Positions 43,286-55,289 of a DNA stretch of 64,000 nucleotides are shown one piece after another. The stretch is from Tetraselmis striata. Its lineage: Eukaryota > Chlorophyta > Chlorodendrophyceae > Chlorodendrales > Chlorodendraceae. The notes beneath the pieces were generated by a model that was not told the DNA's origin, searched no databases, and saw only the letters and a program-made list of their open reading frames with translations. The stretch is taken from NCBI GenBank assembly GCA_006384855.1, contig VCJN01002039.1, positions 282,314-346,313 of the forward strand, in the 5' to 3' direction. Within the stretch, counting starts at the first letter, position 1. Each line of letters begins with the position of its first letter. The translations under genes and the position numbers were made by a program.

Positions 43286-46200
43286 TCAAGGGGCGGCGCC
43301 TGCTGCTGCAGAAGTCGCCGGGGCGCCATGGCCAGTCGTGGGCCCCGAGGGCGGCAAGTTCTCTTGCGCCGGCTCCCTCTTGGGGCAGGTGGCACGGTTG
43401 TGGCCAGCAGACCCGCACTTGCTGCATTTCCGTCGCCCCTTGGCCTTGTTGTCAGGCCGATTGTAGTCCTGCACGTTCGCGACAGCTTGAATCTTGGCCA
43501 TGAGTGCCCTGTCGGCGGGGGCTGCTGCTTCCAGCGCCTTGCGCTTGCGGATGCCGTCCTCAATGCGCACCACAGGCGAGGAGCTCTTCCGCCGCTTCTT
43601 GTTGGACGTATCCGTAGTCTACGCATATAAGGGACGTGACGGTGCGCGACCTCCCCCACAGCTTGCCGTATAACTGTCTTGCATGGCGTTGCTGGTCCAC
43701 AGGAATGTCCAGCACCTGCTGGAGGCCAGCGCAGAGAACATGGGTTACCTTGGCCGACAGGGGGGCTGCGACAGTCGCGGAAACCCTAGTAGCGTTGGTG
43801 CCATACGTCCATAGCAAGGACGACTCGAGCTGAGTTTTGTGCCATCTGGTGTTGATGAGGTGCAGGTGGAAGCCCGCCCAGGCTAGGTCACGATGGGCGG
43901 CGTAGAAGTGACGACATGGTAGGCCGGCTGTGATACACATCCCACAGGTACACCAGTGCGACTTGAAAACCGTGACGTTGTCCCCCTCCCGGTTGCACTG
44001 CACGCGGACTGGGTCGTAGAACACGATATACTGGCTGACACGATGTAGGCTGTTCTCCACTTGCACAACCTTGCATGTGTCACCATCAGGACGAGATGCC
44101 AAAAATGATGCCAAACCAGCGCGGCGGAACGGGTCCTTCTCAGCGAGGTCGGCACGATCCAGGTGCTCAGTGAAGCGCCTGAGGTTCAGCGTCCCAGGAT
44201 CAACTTGCGGGACCTCCGCCACAGGATGAAGAGTGACCTCGCCCTCCAGGTCTTCGCCATCAGGTACCGCCGCCGCCTCATGGCAAGCCACCACACGGTA
44301 GTTTCCACTGCTCCCCATCTCCTCATGGCAAAGCTGAGTTGCGTAGCCTGAGATGTGCTCAGCCAGCTTGTCGGTGATGTCTGGGAACCACTGCTTGCAC
44401 AGCTTGTCCGCGTCCACCCGTGATGTCCCTGCACGAATCTCGCGGATTTCCGTCTTCTTTGCCTTGCGTGCCTGAACCTCCCGGACCCGGTCAAATGCCT
44501 CCTCCAGTGTGAGGGTTCGCAGGAGGACACCATGCTTGTAGTCCTTGTTGGCGCCCTCGCCCCGGCTGCTGGCGAACGATGATGCAGAAAAGCACTGCAA
44601 CCAAGGTGCCCCCCATCGAGGGAAGTTCGCGCCAAGTTGCTTCTTGAGGTAGCTTTCCGCACTGGGATATCTAGCCAGCAACAGTGCCCACCTGTAATAG
44701 CACAATCACATGGAACTGTTAGAAAATATATAGGCTGGGGGGGTCGCATAATGCGGCGCGGAGCTGGATGTATGGGTTTGGGGAGTCAAAAGTATGGGAG
44801 GGTGAGCAGCATAATGCGGCGCGGGGCAGGATGTATGGGTTTGGGGAGTCAAAAGTATGGGAGGGCGAGCAGCATAATGCGGCGCGGAGCTGGATGTTTG
44901 GGTTGTGGGAGTCAAAAGTATGGGAGGGCGAGCAGCATAATGCGGCGCGGGGCAGGATGTATGGGTTTGGGGAGTCAAAAGTATGGGAGGGCGAGCAGCA
45001 TAATGCGGCGCGGAGCTGGATGTTTGGGTTGTGGGAGTCAAAAGTATGGGAGGGTGAGCAGCATAATGCGGCGCGGGGCAGGATGTATGGGTTTGGGGAG
45101 TCAAAAGTATGGGAGGGCGAGCAGCATAATGCGGCGCGGAGCTGGATGTATGGGTTGGGGGAGTCAAAAGTATGGGAGGGCGAGCAGCATAATGCGGCGC
45201 GGGGCTGGATGTATGGGTTGTGGGAGTCACAGCATGGGAGGGCGAGCAGCATAATGCGGCGCGGGGCAGGATGTATGGGTTGGGGGAGTCAAAAGTATGG
45301 GAGGGCGAGCAGCATAATGCGGCGCGGGGCAGGATATATGGGCTGAGGGAGTCAAAAGTATGGGAGGGGCAGCGGCATATAGCTCGGCGCAAGGGAAAAT
45401 TGGGTTGGGGCAGCCATGATACGGGAGGGGGAGAGCGGCAGCATACTGTAATGGGGGGGGGGGGGGGGGGGGGGCACACCGTGCACGAAAGGCAACTTCG
45501 GTTTGTGTTTTGGATGTGGTGATGAAGTCCACTACAAGCTGTCCGATGGCGCCGCCCACTGCACTTCTGCAATTCTTGAAAATGTTGGCGATCAGGTGGT
45601 ACAGGCACCATATGTGGTAGGCATGGGGAAATACGTCGGCCACCACAGCAACCACCGCGGGGTCAGCATCCGTGATGATGACGAGGGGAGCGATGTTGTC
45701 GTGAGCTTCGAACCACATTCGTAGTTGCCACGCATACGAATCGGACTCCTCGTCGATGATGAAACACTGTCCGACGGGGATAGTGCGACCTTCCTTGCAT
45801 ATCGCAGAGAAAACTCCGAGCTTGTAGCCGAGTTGGTCTAGGTTGTAGGTGTTGTCATGGATCAGGATATCCGACCCGCAGGCAATCCATGCTCTGCGCT
45901 GCTCGCCAGTGACCCACAGGACTCCCTTCAGGCGGTCCTCGTCGTCGAGAAGTTGGATAACAACAAGGTCAGGGTCCTTCAAATGTTGCTCCTCCAGAAG
46001 ACGCTCGAGTAGGCGGCGGCATTGGCCGGTCGTGGGGGCACCAGAGCCCTTCACATTTCGCATAACGTTCCGGACCTGGGTCTCTTCGATGGTCTCGCCA
46101 GGAAAGTCGGCCACGAGCATCGCCTCTAGCTGCGTGTAAGTGCACTTCCCCCTCCCCACATAATGAGCGATCTTCTCACGCATGGCGTCCGGCAAAGGTT

Positions 46201-46861
46201 TGTCAGGGACAAGAACTTGTCGGTTGGGGCACAACGAGTGGGTCCCCCCAGATAGGCCCTCGCACGGACCGTGTGTCAAACCCGCCACAGCGGTCACGAC
46301 CCACGCGGGATAGTCGCAGCGCGCCGCTTGGCTGGTGTGCTCGCCTGGGCGATTAGTCGTACGCCATATTGTGAGGAGGTAGGGGCATCCCACGCGTCGG
46401 CTTGTACGTTGGCGGTGCTTGGAGGGGTCGTTCACCTTGAGACATGGCGCGGGCTTGCCAGAGTGCCCACACTGAATTCGAAGGCGGCGCGGGATCCCCT
46501 CGGCGTTCTTGTTGTCGGCGAGATGTTTCTGAGTAAACCCAACAGCCGTGGCGTAGTCATGTGCGTAGCGAACGATGACCTCGGGGGGTGTCGTGCCCCT
46601 GGCGAGCACGTGGCCGATGCGAGGTGGGTTGTCGACGGAGAAGCGGTCAAACTCTGGATCTGTAGCGTCACGGGCAGAGCTTCCGATTGGAGGTGGCGCA
46701 CTGTACGCGGCGGCGGGCTCAAATGGCGCTAACGGAACAGGTAGTGCAAGCTCGGGCGTCTGCGCAGTGGGAGGCAAGGAGCGCGGACCACCAAACACAT
46801 CATGGATGGCAGATTCGGCGCCGCCAAAACAGGCGCAAGCGGGCGGGGGAGAGGTGGCCAT
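43286..46861 (-). CDS. MULE transposase (FAR1-like, DDE, SWIM, CCHC)
   Basis: Exons 46861-45480, 44691-43641 and 43618-43286 give about 921 residues from ATG 46861. The N-terminus has a FAR1-like Cys/His region (IQCGHSGKPAPCLK, RRVGCPYLLTIW). MULE catalytic signatures are DILIHDNTYNLDQLGYKLGV (first Asp), LVIITDADPAVVAVV (second Asp), the C-x2-H step HIWCLYHLIA, and the probable Glu in SSRGEGANKDYKHG. A SWIM finger reads WCTCGMCITAGLPCRHFYAA. A CCHC knuckle near the end reads CSKCGSAGHNRATCPK. The 788-bp intron 44692-45479 starts beside a C run on the coding strand and joins FRAR to WALLLARYPS, as the family requires. The last junction needs removal of 22 nt (43619-43640, GT...AG), which could be a tiny intron or a disabling insertion; without it the protein stops at 43560 and loses the CCHC knuckle. 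Otherwise it looks intact. Confidence 0.88.
44733..45375. repeat. 63-bp minisatellite, about 10 units, inside the MULE intron
   Basis: Head-to-tail units with gcagcataatgcggcgcgg, ggatgtatgggtttggggag and tcaaaagtatgggagggcga. Alternating subtypes (agctgg with tttgggttgtgg, ggcagg with tatgggtttggg) suggest that pairs of units duplicated together. The period is a multiple of three, so long frames are open on both strands; these are not called as genes. Confidence 0.95.
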
Positions 46862-47175
46862 CGTGCCGGATGGGCGCGGGACTCTGAAAGTCAACGGCGA
46901 ATAATCCAGGATGACCTATTTCAAATCCGTGCCCGTAGTAGACAGTGCCGCCGTTGCTGTGCTACTGGAGGCGCTACCGCGGCTTGTCCAGAACGGCTTG
47001 TCCAGAAGCTGCAATTGGACCTGGATACAAATAACGCTGTATCCACTGGATACAAGTAAGATGTCCCTAATTAAAAGGATTGTACCGACTGTAAAGAATG
47101 AAGACGCGTGGGCGGACCCCACACATATAAAATAATGGTATTTTCCAGGGTTGGGCCTCAGTCGGTATTTCCCGT

Positions 47176-47310
47176 ACTGCAGCCTGCAGTTCAGTACTGA
47201 AGGCTGCACTGAAGCCTGCAGCCTTCAGTCCCGCAGTCAGGTTAAGCCTATAGTGCAGCCTTCAGTTCAGGCTGCAGCGCAATAGCTTAAGGACTGAAGG
47301 TTGCAGTGCA
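47176..47310. repeat. Cluster of inverted 13-mers able to form a cruciform
   Basis: The 13-mer actgaaggctgca occurs at 47196-47208; its complement tgcagccttcagt occurs at 47218-47230 and 47254-47266; a near copy actgaaggttgca is at 47293-47305. Many further ctgcag steps lie between. Function unknown. Confidence 0.8.
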
Positions 47311-48660
47311 GTACCTACTAAAGCGGGTCCCTGGTATTTTCATAGCTTCTACGGTGTACACCAGAAGTCACGCACAAAAGTTTTGCAGCGATAAGAGCAC
47401 CTGGCCATTACGCTATACTCATTAGCCCCACAAGTGCTGGTGGCAGCCGTTGGGGATGTGATAGCTTGATGCACAAACGTACCGAGGTCTATCCATGCAC
47501 GCCAAATAGCAAGATAAAATGTAGGCGCATACCCAGGCATACCGTGCTGCAATTGAGTACGCTCCGCAGGGGGGGGGGGGGGGGGGGGATAAAGAATTGT
47601 TTGGCACCTTTGCGTCGGAAAATGTGTGATGGATTACGATAAGTTATTTCTCCATTCTAAGACTTTTCTTCTTCGCGGGGTTCAAAAACGCTGCTTATCT
47701 GCGGGCCCATTTGTGTTTGTAAGGCACGCATGTGCATTTTGACATTGATATTTATGACACTTGTCATGTCTAAAGCTGTGATGGACAAGTACATGCACTA
47801 CGCAGGCAACTTCAGCCCAGTCGTGTTATGGGTAAAGCACTGCCATAGGCATGTTACAAATACAGGTGTACGTACTGGCACAATCATCTCCGCAACAGTA
47901 CACTGCGTTCATATATGCCTTTTAATATGCTGAAATTCGGCATATTCAGGCCATCAACTGATGAAAGGTTGCTACACCCGCGAGTGCCTGACTGCTCTGG
48001 TTCCATCATTGCAGCTTGCTTTAGATTTGCTACTTAGCTATTGCTGTCATCGGACACGCAAACGCATGATGAAAATATTGAGTATATAAATCGGGCTGCC
48101 TTCTCCCTGGGCACAAGGTCTTAGCGCAGATGTACATAACCAGCTGCTTGACAGGGAATATGCCTCCGCACCAAACGAATTCGTGCCCTCTCGGGCCATC
48201 AGACGCTAGCAGCGCATCCGTGCCGCTGCTGCCTTGCGAAGGCCGTCCCGGACGCCTCCGCGCAGGTCCCTGCCCTTATCTGTAGAAAGTGCCGCAGGGC
48301 AACACAGGTGTGTGTTATAAGGACGCCAGCCTTGCTGACACAGTCCCAAGAGGGCACCTGGTGGCCATCAATTCACAAAGCAAGGCATGCCGCAGGTCAA
48401 TACTCAGCAGGGAAGCGTACGTGACGCAGCTCCATACTGCTGCTTCGCGGACAGCCCACGCGAGAGTCGGTTTGCTGCCTTTTCCTGCGGGTTCCTAGCA
48501 AAGAAAGGCGATGAGCACAAGTCAGCATGCGTTGCAGGATACCATCAGCAGCTCTTCTGCCATGGCAACATTTGCGGGCTAGAGGAAGGCGAGCGATACC
48601 GGTTGCTCTTCCGGGGCTTGTGGTGCCGAGGCGCGAGCGGCTTTTTTGTATCGGGAATGT
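47311..48660. other. Intergenic, nothing recognised
   Basis: Between the MULE and the coiled-coil gene. A G run lies at about 47570-47588. An open minus-strand frame at about 48400-48720 may belong to the last exon of the coiled-coil gene. Confidence 0.45.
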
Positions 48661-48670
48661 CTTGTACCTG

Positions 48671-51600
48671 CTATTCCATGCGAGGAGCGCTTGTCTGAGT
48701 CCGCCACCCTGCCACCCCTGTGATGTCTGGGGCTTTGGGACCAGGCAACCTGCCGCCTCTCACCTGCACACCCCTGACATACGCGGGTGGGAAATGTAGG
48801 TCCTCCATGATGTGGCATTCAGTCAGTCGCCGCTGTCGCTGATTTGGTAGCCCCGCAGACTTGCTGCGCCCTGCAGCACCCCTATGCGCGTGCACGGCTG
48901 GCACATCGGGCGAGCTCCCTGTCCCCAGCAGCCTCAGCGGCGGCGAAACGCTGCGCCCAGGGGGACGTTGCCATCTGGGCTTGTATGGCTCCGCCATGGC
49001 AGCTGCCTGTGAAGGTAGGACAGCACATCAGGCGGAGGCACGCTCGTGCCAGGAGCGCAATGCGTGCTGCTAGTGATGCAATATGAAAAATTCACGGAAG
49101 CCTCATCTCCCTACCTTCTTCAGCTCCTCAAGGTTCTGCTGCCGCTTGGAGTACTCCTGCTTCAGCCCCCTTCGGTGCCGCCGCACAGGCGTAGGCTCCT
49201 CTGCGCTTACAGGTGTGGGACGAGGCCCTGGGATTTAATGGCAGCTGCGCCTAAGCACGCTGTGATGATGTGCACACAAGGGCATGCAGTGCTTTAGTTT
49301 ATAGGCGGAGCATTGCCGCTGCGCTTCGACGTACCTGCCGAAGGTGACCCAAGCTGCGCCTGCACCTCAGACAGCTGCCCCTCCAGGCTGCGGATCTCCT
49401 CGAACAAAAAATCCAGCTCCTGCGGCAGCAAATAGTACAACTGAGAATGCCGAGTGCCCTATCCGCCTGGATGGAGTGGGCGCGGACCCCCATCAACACG
49501 CACATCCCTGTGTATATCCTCCCCGAGGCGCAGCAGTGTTGCTGGAATGCCGAAGCTGAGCACCACGCCTTTCCATTTTCCGACTAAGCTCCCGCTGCTG
49601 GGCGCACCTCCATGGCCGCGGGAGACGCCCCCGCGTCGCCCCCTAACCATCCAGTGGGCGACCGCGCCGTATGCTGCTGTCGCCCTGAGTCGACGATGAC
49701 GTCAACCACCGGCGAAGGGGCTACCGGGTCTGGCGGCAGCGATGGTGCGGCTGTGTCTTGCATGCCTGTTCGCCCACTGTCGACGGCGGACATTTGGGGG
49801 ACGTGGATGGCACTGACAGTTGCATCCTGCTGCTCCCTGGTATCCTCGGTGGCTGCCAGCTCCTCGTCAACGCCATTACTTGCCATCCAGGACTCCAGGT
49901 GGTGCGGCGAGGGCCCCTCCTGCTCGACGACGGGCGACGGCGAGGCCTGGCGCCTGCCTTGCGCCGCCCGGCCACCAACCCGCTTGTCATTCCGCGCCAG
50001 TTGGGAGTGTGGGTGCGGCGCACCCTGCGGCTGAAACTTCTGGCGCGCCGCTATCCGAAAGCCGGCGGGCGAGCGGCTCTGGGGGCGCTGCCGGCGATAG
50101 TCGGCGACGGGCGAGCGGCTGCTACTGTGTCGCTGTCGCGGATTGACGTGCAGCGAGCGGAATTCTTCGCCGGAGGCTTGCCGTGCGTGTGGGCTTGGCG
50201 AGAGCTGCCGGAGTACCTCAGTCACCTGCAATAGCTCCTCGGTGGCGGTGGCGCGGTCCGCCGCGGCTGTCGCGCGGCGGTACTTGCTAGGAGCGTGTGC
50301 CATGCCTACGTTTAGCTCGTGCATCACCTCCACGTACTCCTCCTCAGGTCGCTGCCGCCGCCGCCGCAGCTCTGCTTGCGGCTGGCTAGGCTCCACGCGC
50401 CGATGCACTGCCCGCACTGCCTGCAGGCGATCAAGCACGGACGACGCGCGTGGAGCGTGGCTGGGTGCGCCGGCGATGCTCCGCGCTGCTGCGACCGCTG
50501 TCACCTGGAGCCGCCCTGGGTCCACCGTCGCCCCAAACTGCGTCCCGGCTGACCTGTCAACGGCACCCGGCGATTCGCGCAGGGGGCTGGTGCTCATGTT
50601 GGACACTCGCTTCTTCTCGGGGTCCCCGCCGGCGCTCCGCCCCGGGCTGGTGGCCACGTGAGATACGCGCTTCCTGTCTCCCGGTGACAGAGCGGGCGCC
50701 GCGGGGCTGTTTGCTGACGGAGCCTTCGGGCTGGTTCCCACGCTGATAGCGGCAGCTGGCAGCTCCCCAGGGCTGCCAGAAGGAACATAACCAACGCCAG
50801 CGGCAACATGCTGCGACGTAGACGGTACAGGAGCATCAGCCTCGGGCCGGGACGTGCGCAACTTAGTGGCCGCCTCCGCCTCCACCAGGGCGCCTGTCAG
50901 CTCCCGCCGCGCGAGTTCGAGCTCCCCGTCGACAGACGGCGCTTTACCAGCGGAGTGCTGCCCCCCCGTCTCGTCCCGCCCCCCAGCTGGCAGCGTCACC
51001 TGCACATGGCGGTACGAGAACAACTATAAAAATACTCAAGAGCGTTGGCAGGACGTGTTTTGCAGCGGGCCGGGTTCAACTGGCGCGCACCGCTGGGTCG
51101 CCAGGCCACCGGATGCGCATGCCAGAGAAAGGCGAGTCATCCCCTGCGAAACAGCGCGGATACCCCTTATAAACGGACTAGATTCATTTATCGCGCGCTG
51201 GTACAACTGGCGTGTGTTTGTTCAAGCACAACCTGTACCTGACGATGACTCGTGCCGCTGCGTACCACCGCATGGCGGGCCCACGCGTGCGGCTTTCCGG
51301 TTGCTCTGCTCCTGTGCCAGCGCATCGTAGAGCCTGGTGAACCACCAACCGACCATCAGAGCCTGGACCAGTGAGCTCAACGGCAGGAGGATGAAGGGGG
51401 CCGATCAGCGGCCTGCGCACCGGTTGTTCTCCGCCTCCAGCAGCCGGACGCGCGTTCGCAAGCGCTGTACTTCTATCTGCCAGCAGCCAAGCCAAGGAGC
51501 GACGCGGCAGCCGCCGCAGGCGGAGGATGAGTCGCGGTAAGATAGCGAACAACAACATTCCGGAGGGCGGTCTCAGCGGCGTACCTTCGCTAGCTCCTCC

Positions 51601-52190
51601 CCCTCAGTAGCCGTCGCTAGCGCGCGACGGAGCAGTGTAACCTGCTGCGCTGTGTCGTGGTGCGCCGCGCTGCGATGGCCGGGGACATCGGCACTCCAGT
51701 ATCAGTGGAAGACTACAGTGGCATAGGCAACCTGGCGCCGCTGATGAGAGCTGACAAATGCGGGGGCTGTGGGTTAGAGGGGGGCGGGGGCTCTGCTCCG
51801 ACCTCAGCCTGCTATGCTGCTGACCCAGACCCTCCTTTGTCTTCTGCAACGCAACCTGCGCCCACGTTCCACAGTCAATTCTCGCGTCCGGTGTCGCCTC
51901 TCCTCCCCCCCCCCCCCCCCCCCCCCCACTTCCCCCGCCCCGCCCCCTTCCCGCCTCGCGCCCCCGCCCCCGTCGGCTCCTCAAATGCCAGCCGCTCCGC
52001 GAGGCGAGGCCAGGGGTGCGACCCAGCCCAGGTTACGCCATGGGCAGCCAGGTAGCCCCTCGTGATGCAAGCCGACCCTCGCTGGCAGACATCCCAGCTC
52101 TTCACCCACAGCACGGGAGCCAACCTGAAGCTTGGAGACCTGCAGTCGCAGGTTGAAGTTCTGCTCCTCCGTCGAGTTGTCGAACAGCAT
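48671..52190 (-). CDS. Multi-exon coiled-coil protein of unknown function
   Basis: Exons on the minus strand with good borders and phase: 52190-52125 (MLFDNSTEEQNFNLRLQVSK), 51644-51585 (QVTLLRRALATATEGEELAK), 51476-51421 (IEVQRLRTRVRLLEAENN), 50999-49608 (464 codons), 49419-49335 (ELDFLFEEIRSLEGQLSEVQ), 49200-49115 (RRGLKQEYSKRQQNLEELKK) and 49006-48764. A further small exon near 51855-51803 is possible, and the junction between 51421 and 50999 does not fix the phase, so an exon may be missing there. The 5' start at 52190 and the 3' end are tentative; reading on from 48764 gives a stop at 48671. Short helical heptad-like segments flank a long disordered middle rich in Ser-Pro and Arg. A cytoskeletal or centrosomal role would fit such a layout but is only a guess; no named family is recognised. 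Confidence 0.62.
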
Positions 52191-53250
52191 GGCGGAGTTT
52201 TGTCTGGCCCGGGTTGTGTTGTTAACTCCGCGGATCGCGCGTTGACCTGTCCGGTCAGCTTTAAGGCTCCACCGGCTGGCCGGCTCAGTGGGTATGCCGG
52301 GGAGCAGCCACAGTTTTCTTGGCGGTCGGACACAGCGATCGCTGGCATCCCTTGCTACCGACCTATGCTGCAAGGACAGAGCAGCAGCGATCGCGGTCAC
52401 AGCCTAGCCCTGCGAGGCGGAAGTGGCGATGCTTCGAAGCTCGCTCCCTTGCGTTCGCAAGCAGACGAGCCGAGCAAACCTTACGGGGATAGCGACTACT
52501 GGTACCTGGTACCTGGTAGTAGTCTGCGCTGGCTGCTCATTCGCGCACGCACTTGCTACGGGTACTCCAGTCGCTACTACAGGTACTGGTACCCGTCCAT
52601 TACGTGATGGGTTTGGTTGTTTGTGTTCTTGGGGTTTCGTTCCCTTCCTTAACCCTACGACATGCGGGTGTTGAAACCGGCTGCCCGCGGCCTCCGCGCC
52701 ACGCCAGCAGTAGTAATCGACCGCCGGCCAGTCTTGCCTTCTTGGAATGCCGATGTTGGAAAAAAAAGGAAATGGCACTTTGCGTGCTGCCGCCCTCGGC
52801 GAAAACATCGGTCACCCCAGCACCCGCCGAATCTGATAAAACCATCACCGTCCGGTAGATGGGGCCACTCTCAGTTTCGTGTTGGACTCCTGCCCGCACA
52901 ACACTACTACTATCGGCCCGACGTGTCCCGGGTTTACCCGGTTGATGCATTAGCCCTTCGGGGTTCGAATGAGGCAATGGTCTATGGGCTATGCCAGACC
53001 TACGACTGCAGTTGGCGCACGAGGTCAAGTGTTGGGGCGGCTTCGGCCGATGTCCCGGGGCGAACTTTTACTACTAACTCGCGGTTTCGGACCGTGCAGA
53101 GTGCTCAGGCCCCTTGAAAACGGTGCAAAACCTTCCACCCTTCGATCTCGCTGCTACTACATGACTTGCTCAAGCCAAGGCTCTTCTTTTCGTTCTTCTT
53201 AACGCAACTCCCTTCCGGGCGACCTCTTCGCTTTGTCTGGCAACGGCTCA
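52191..53250. other. Intergenic, nothing recognised
   Basis: Contains a short stretch of repeated GTAC/TACC words at 52490-52610 resembling that at 26390-26720. No coding frame stands out. Confidence 0.4.
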
Positions 53251-53254
53251 TATG

Positions 53255-54235
53255 CTTGCCCCAAGATGGTCGACGCCGGCAAGGCGGCGGTTGTCGAAGG
53301 TGTCGAGACATAGGGTACTGCGCAAGAGCGAATTGAGGCGGGGCGTCGTGAGGCGGAATACGCGAGAATGCAACAGCTCATTCAAAAGCAGCTCGCCATG
53401 TTGTTTCTTCGCTACCTAGCCAAGAACCTTTCACATATGCCGCCGGCTGCCGCCGGCGAATGAAGACGACGCCATTCCAAGCGGGAACGAATCCCGCGCC
53501 ATTATTGGTAAAGACCATAACGTCCGTGCCACCTTCGATCCCTCAAGCGAATCCCACTACCTGCTTGATTGGAAAACCGCCCTCGCTACTCATGTGCCCG
53601 ATTTCGTGAGCGGGATGCCTCCCGACAAATTGCGACGCCCGGTATATTCTCCCCATCGCCCTCGACCGCGTGCACGTGCTAGAGTACTTGCTTGGTAAAT
53701 TTCGTCTTCAACCGAAAGCGGACGAATTCTACCACGCCGCGTGCGACGGGGCCTTCATCGCCGGCTTGGCCATCGAGTTGCTTAAGCTTCTAGCTGCGGC
53801 GTGCGTCACCAATGGGATTACGCCGGCCTTCGGACAGCGGCTCGAAGCCGTCGTCCATAGCAGAGAGGCCATCGACGACGGTCATCGGTTCCGCTTAACA
53901 TGCCTCCGCAAGCACGGGGACACGCACATCCACAACGGCAACATCTTCGCCCTCGATATCGCGCTCCTCTGTGGTGCTCGCACTGTTTTGTATTCTATGT
54001 GGGCACGATGCGGAGCTTTGTGTACCAGCAAAGGTACCTGGCGGGGCACGAGGGGTAGACGGTTTCGGGACGACGGCAACCTTGTCATGCGTGCAGCTGC
54101 CGCCCCGTTCCCCATGGTCAGCCGTCCTCGGCTAATTAAATCATCGCTCGGAAATATTGGGCCAGTGGCGCGCGGTTTACCCGTCTGGCCTGCCTCAAAC
54201 TGTAGGTTGACATCATACCGAGGGCGATGTTGAAG
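53255..54235 (+). pseudogene. Decayed gag-like ORF
   Basis: Pieces in successive frames read like one protein: VDAGKAAVVEGVET, a stop, ERIEAGRREAEYARMQQLIQ (a helical, coiled segment), then ATFDPSSESHYLLDWKTALA, then ALDRVHVLEYLLGKFRLQPK and a further 150 codons to 54235. One in-frame stop and at least one frame change near 53625 break it. Helical N-terminus and a Trp-containing middle resemble the gag region of LTR retroelements, but no zinc knuckle, protease or LTR was found, so this assignment is weak. Confidence 0.35.
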
Positions 54236-55289
54236 CATACGCTATCGCGCGTGGCGCAGATCTCTCACATGTCCTCGCACCGAGAACCTGGGGTCACTCG
54301 AGTTCACCGAGTTGTTGGAGCTCTATATACAAGTACCACGTCTACGACGCAAACCTCGCAAGCGTTGTATAAAGACGACAACCATGTAAAACAGGCCATA
54401 GGATCAAATATGCCAGCAAGAGCATTGACATGTATTGATCGTCCGCCGCCTATCGTGCTGGCATGAAAAAAGGCGGGTTACACAATCAAATTACACATGG
54501 TGCACTTCATACTGCATGCCCAACCGTACACATGTACACTGTCCGTACTGCCTGGCATTCCCGAGTTATCAAGTATCATATTATTGCAACTATCTACTCA
54601 AAACTATAGCAAAGCGGCAATTATAGGCTCTGCTTCGCGCGCTGCGGCAATTATTGCTGATTAATATGCCAACCCGCCGTCCATGATTTCTAGCAAAACA
54701 TTGCGCTTCGTTGCAGTTTCGTAGATGTAAGGGAACTCATCATCATGGTAGCTTGCATTACTCTTCTGTGTAGTTACACATGTGACACAAGTAGCTAGTA
54801 ACATGTGCCCAACAGCTCGGCGGCTTGTAGTCCCCAATGTCCTTGGCGGGGACTATGGAGTAGCGACAAGCTAGTGCGTTTCTGTGATCGATGCAGGTGC
54901 GTTCGTGGCTGCTCTGCCACTAGATATAGCGCTTGTCGGCCTTTTAATTTACTTGCGCCCTCGGTAGTGATTAGCCCCAGAGGTACGAACATCAGTACCC
55001 TACCTGCACATATCGATCGGCGCGTGCGGCGGGGTTTCCGGCATCCCCGAGTGTGGTATATAGTCGATATGGTCCACCGGTGTAAAACTATTTCAACCAC
55101 CGTGAATTGATCAACCCACCCACCCACCGCCTGGGCGGGCCCGACGACCGTCCTCGGGCCTCGGAATCGCGGGCCCTTCCTCCGCCTCCAGTCCCGGCTG
55201 TGGATGGGGGCGGGGATCGTGCACGGGTGGCGCCTTGGTAGCCTTGGCCCCGCCCGTGCTGACACTGCCTCGGAGGAGCAGTGTGAGTA
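54236..55289. other. Intergenic, nothing recognised
   Basis: Open frames are short and none shows a domain. AT content rises around 54480-54780. Confidence 0.45.

Larger units (their letters stand above)
43079..47060 (-). mobile_element. Mutator-like element (MULE)
   Basis: The short terminal inverted repeats cttacttgtatccagtggat (43079-43100 region) and its complement (47039-47060) match at 21 of 22 positions. Subterminal 'tctggaca' words occur inside both ends. The transposase gene fills the interior on the minus strand. I could not find a convincing 8-11-bp target duplication, so the exact ends are uncertain. It starts only about 170 bp beyond the pogo-like element. Confidence 0.75.

Noticed and set aside
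44706..45611. A 301-codon minus-strand ORF across the 63-bp repeat
   Set aside because: It lies in the MULE intron and its openness follows from the 63-bp period.
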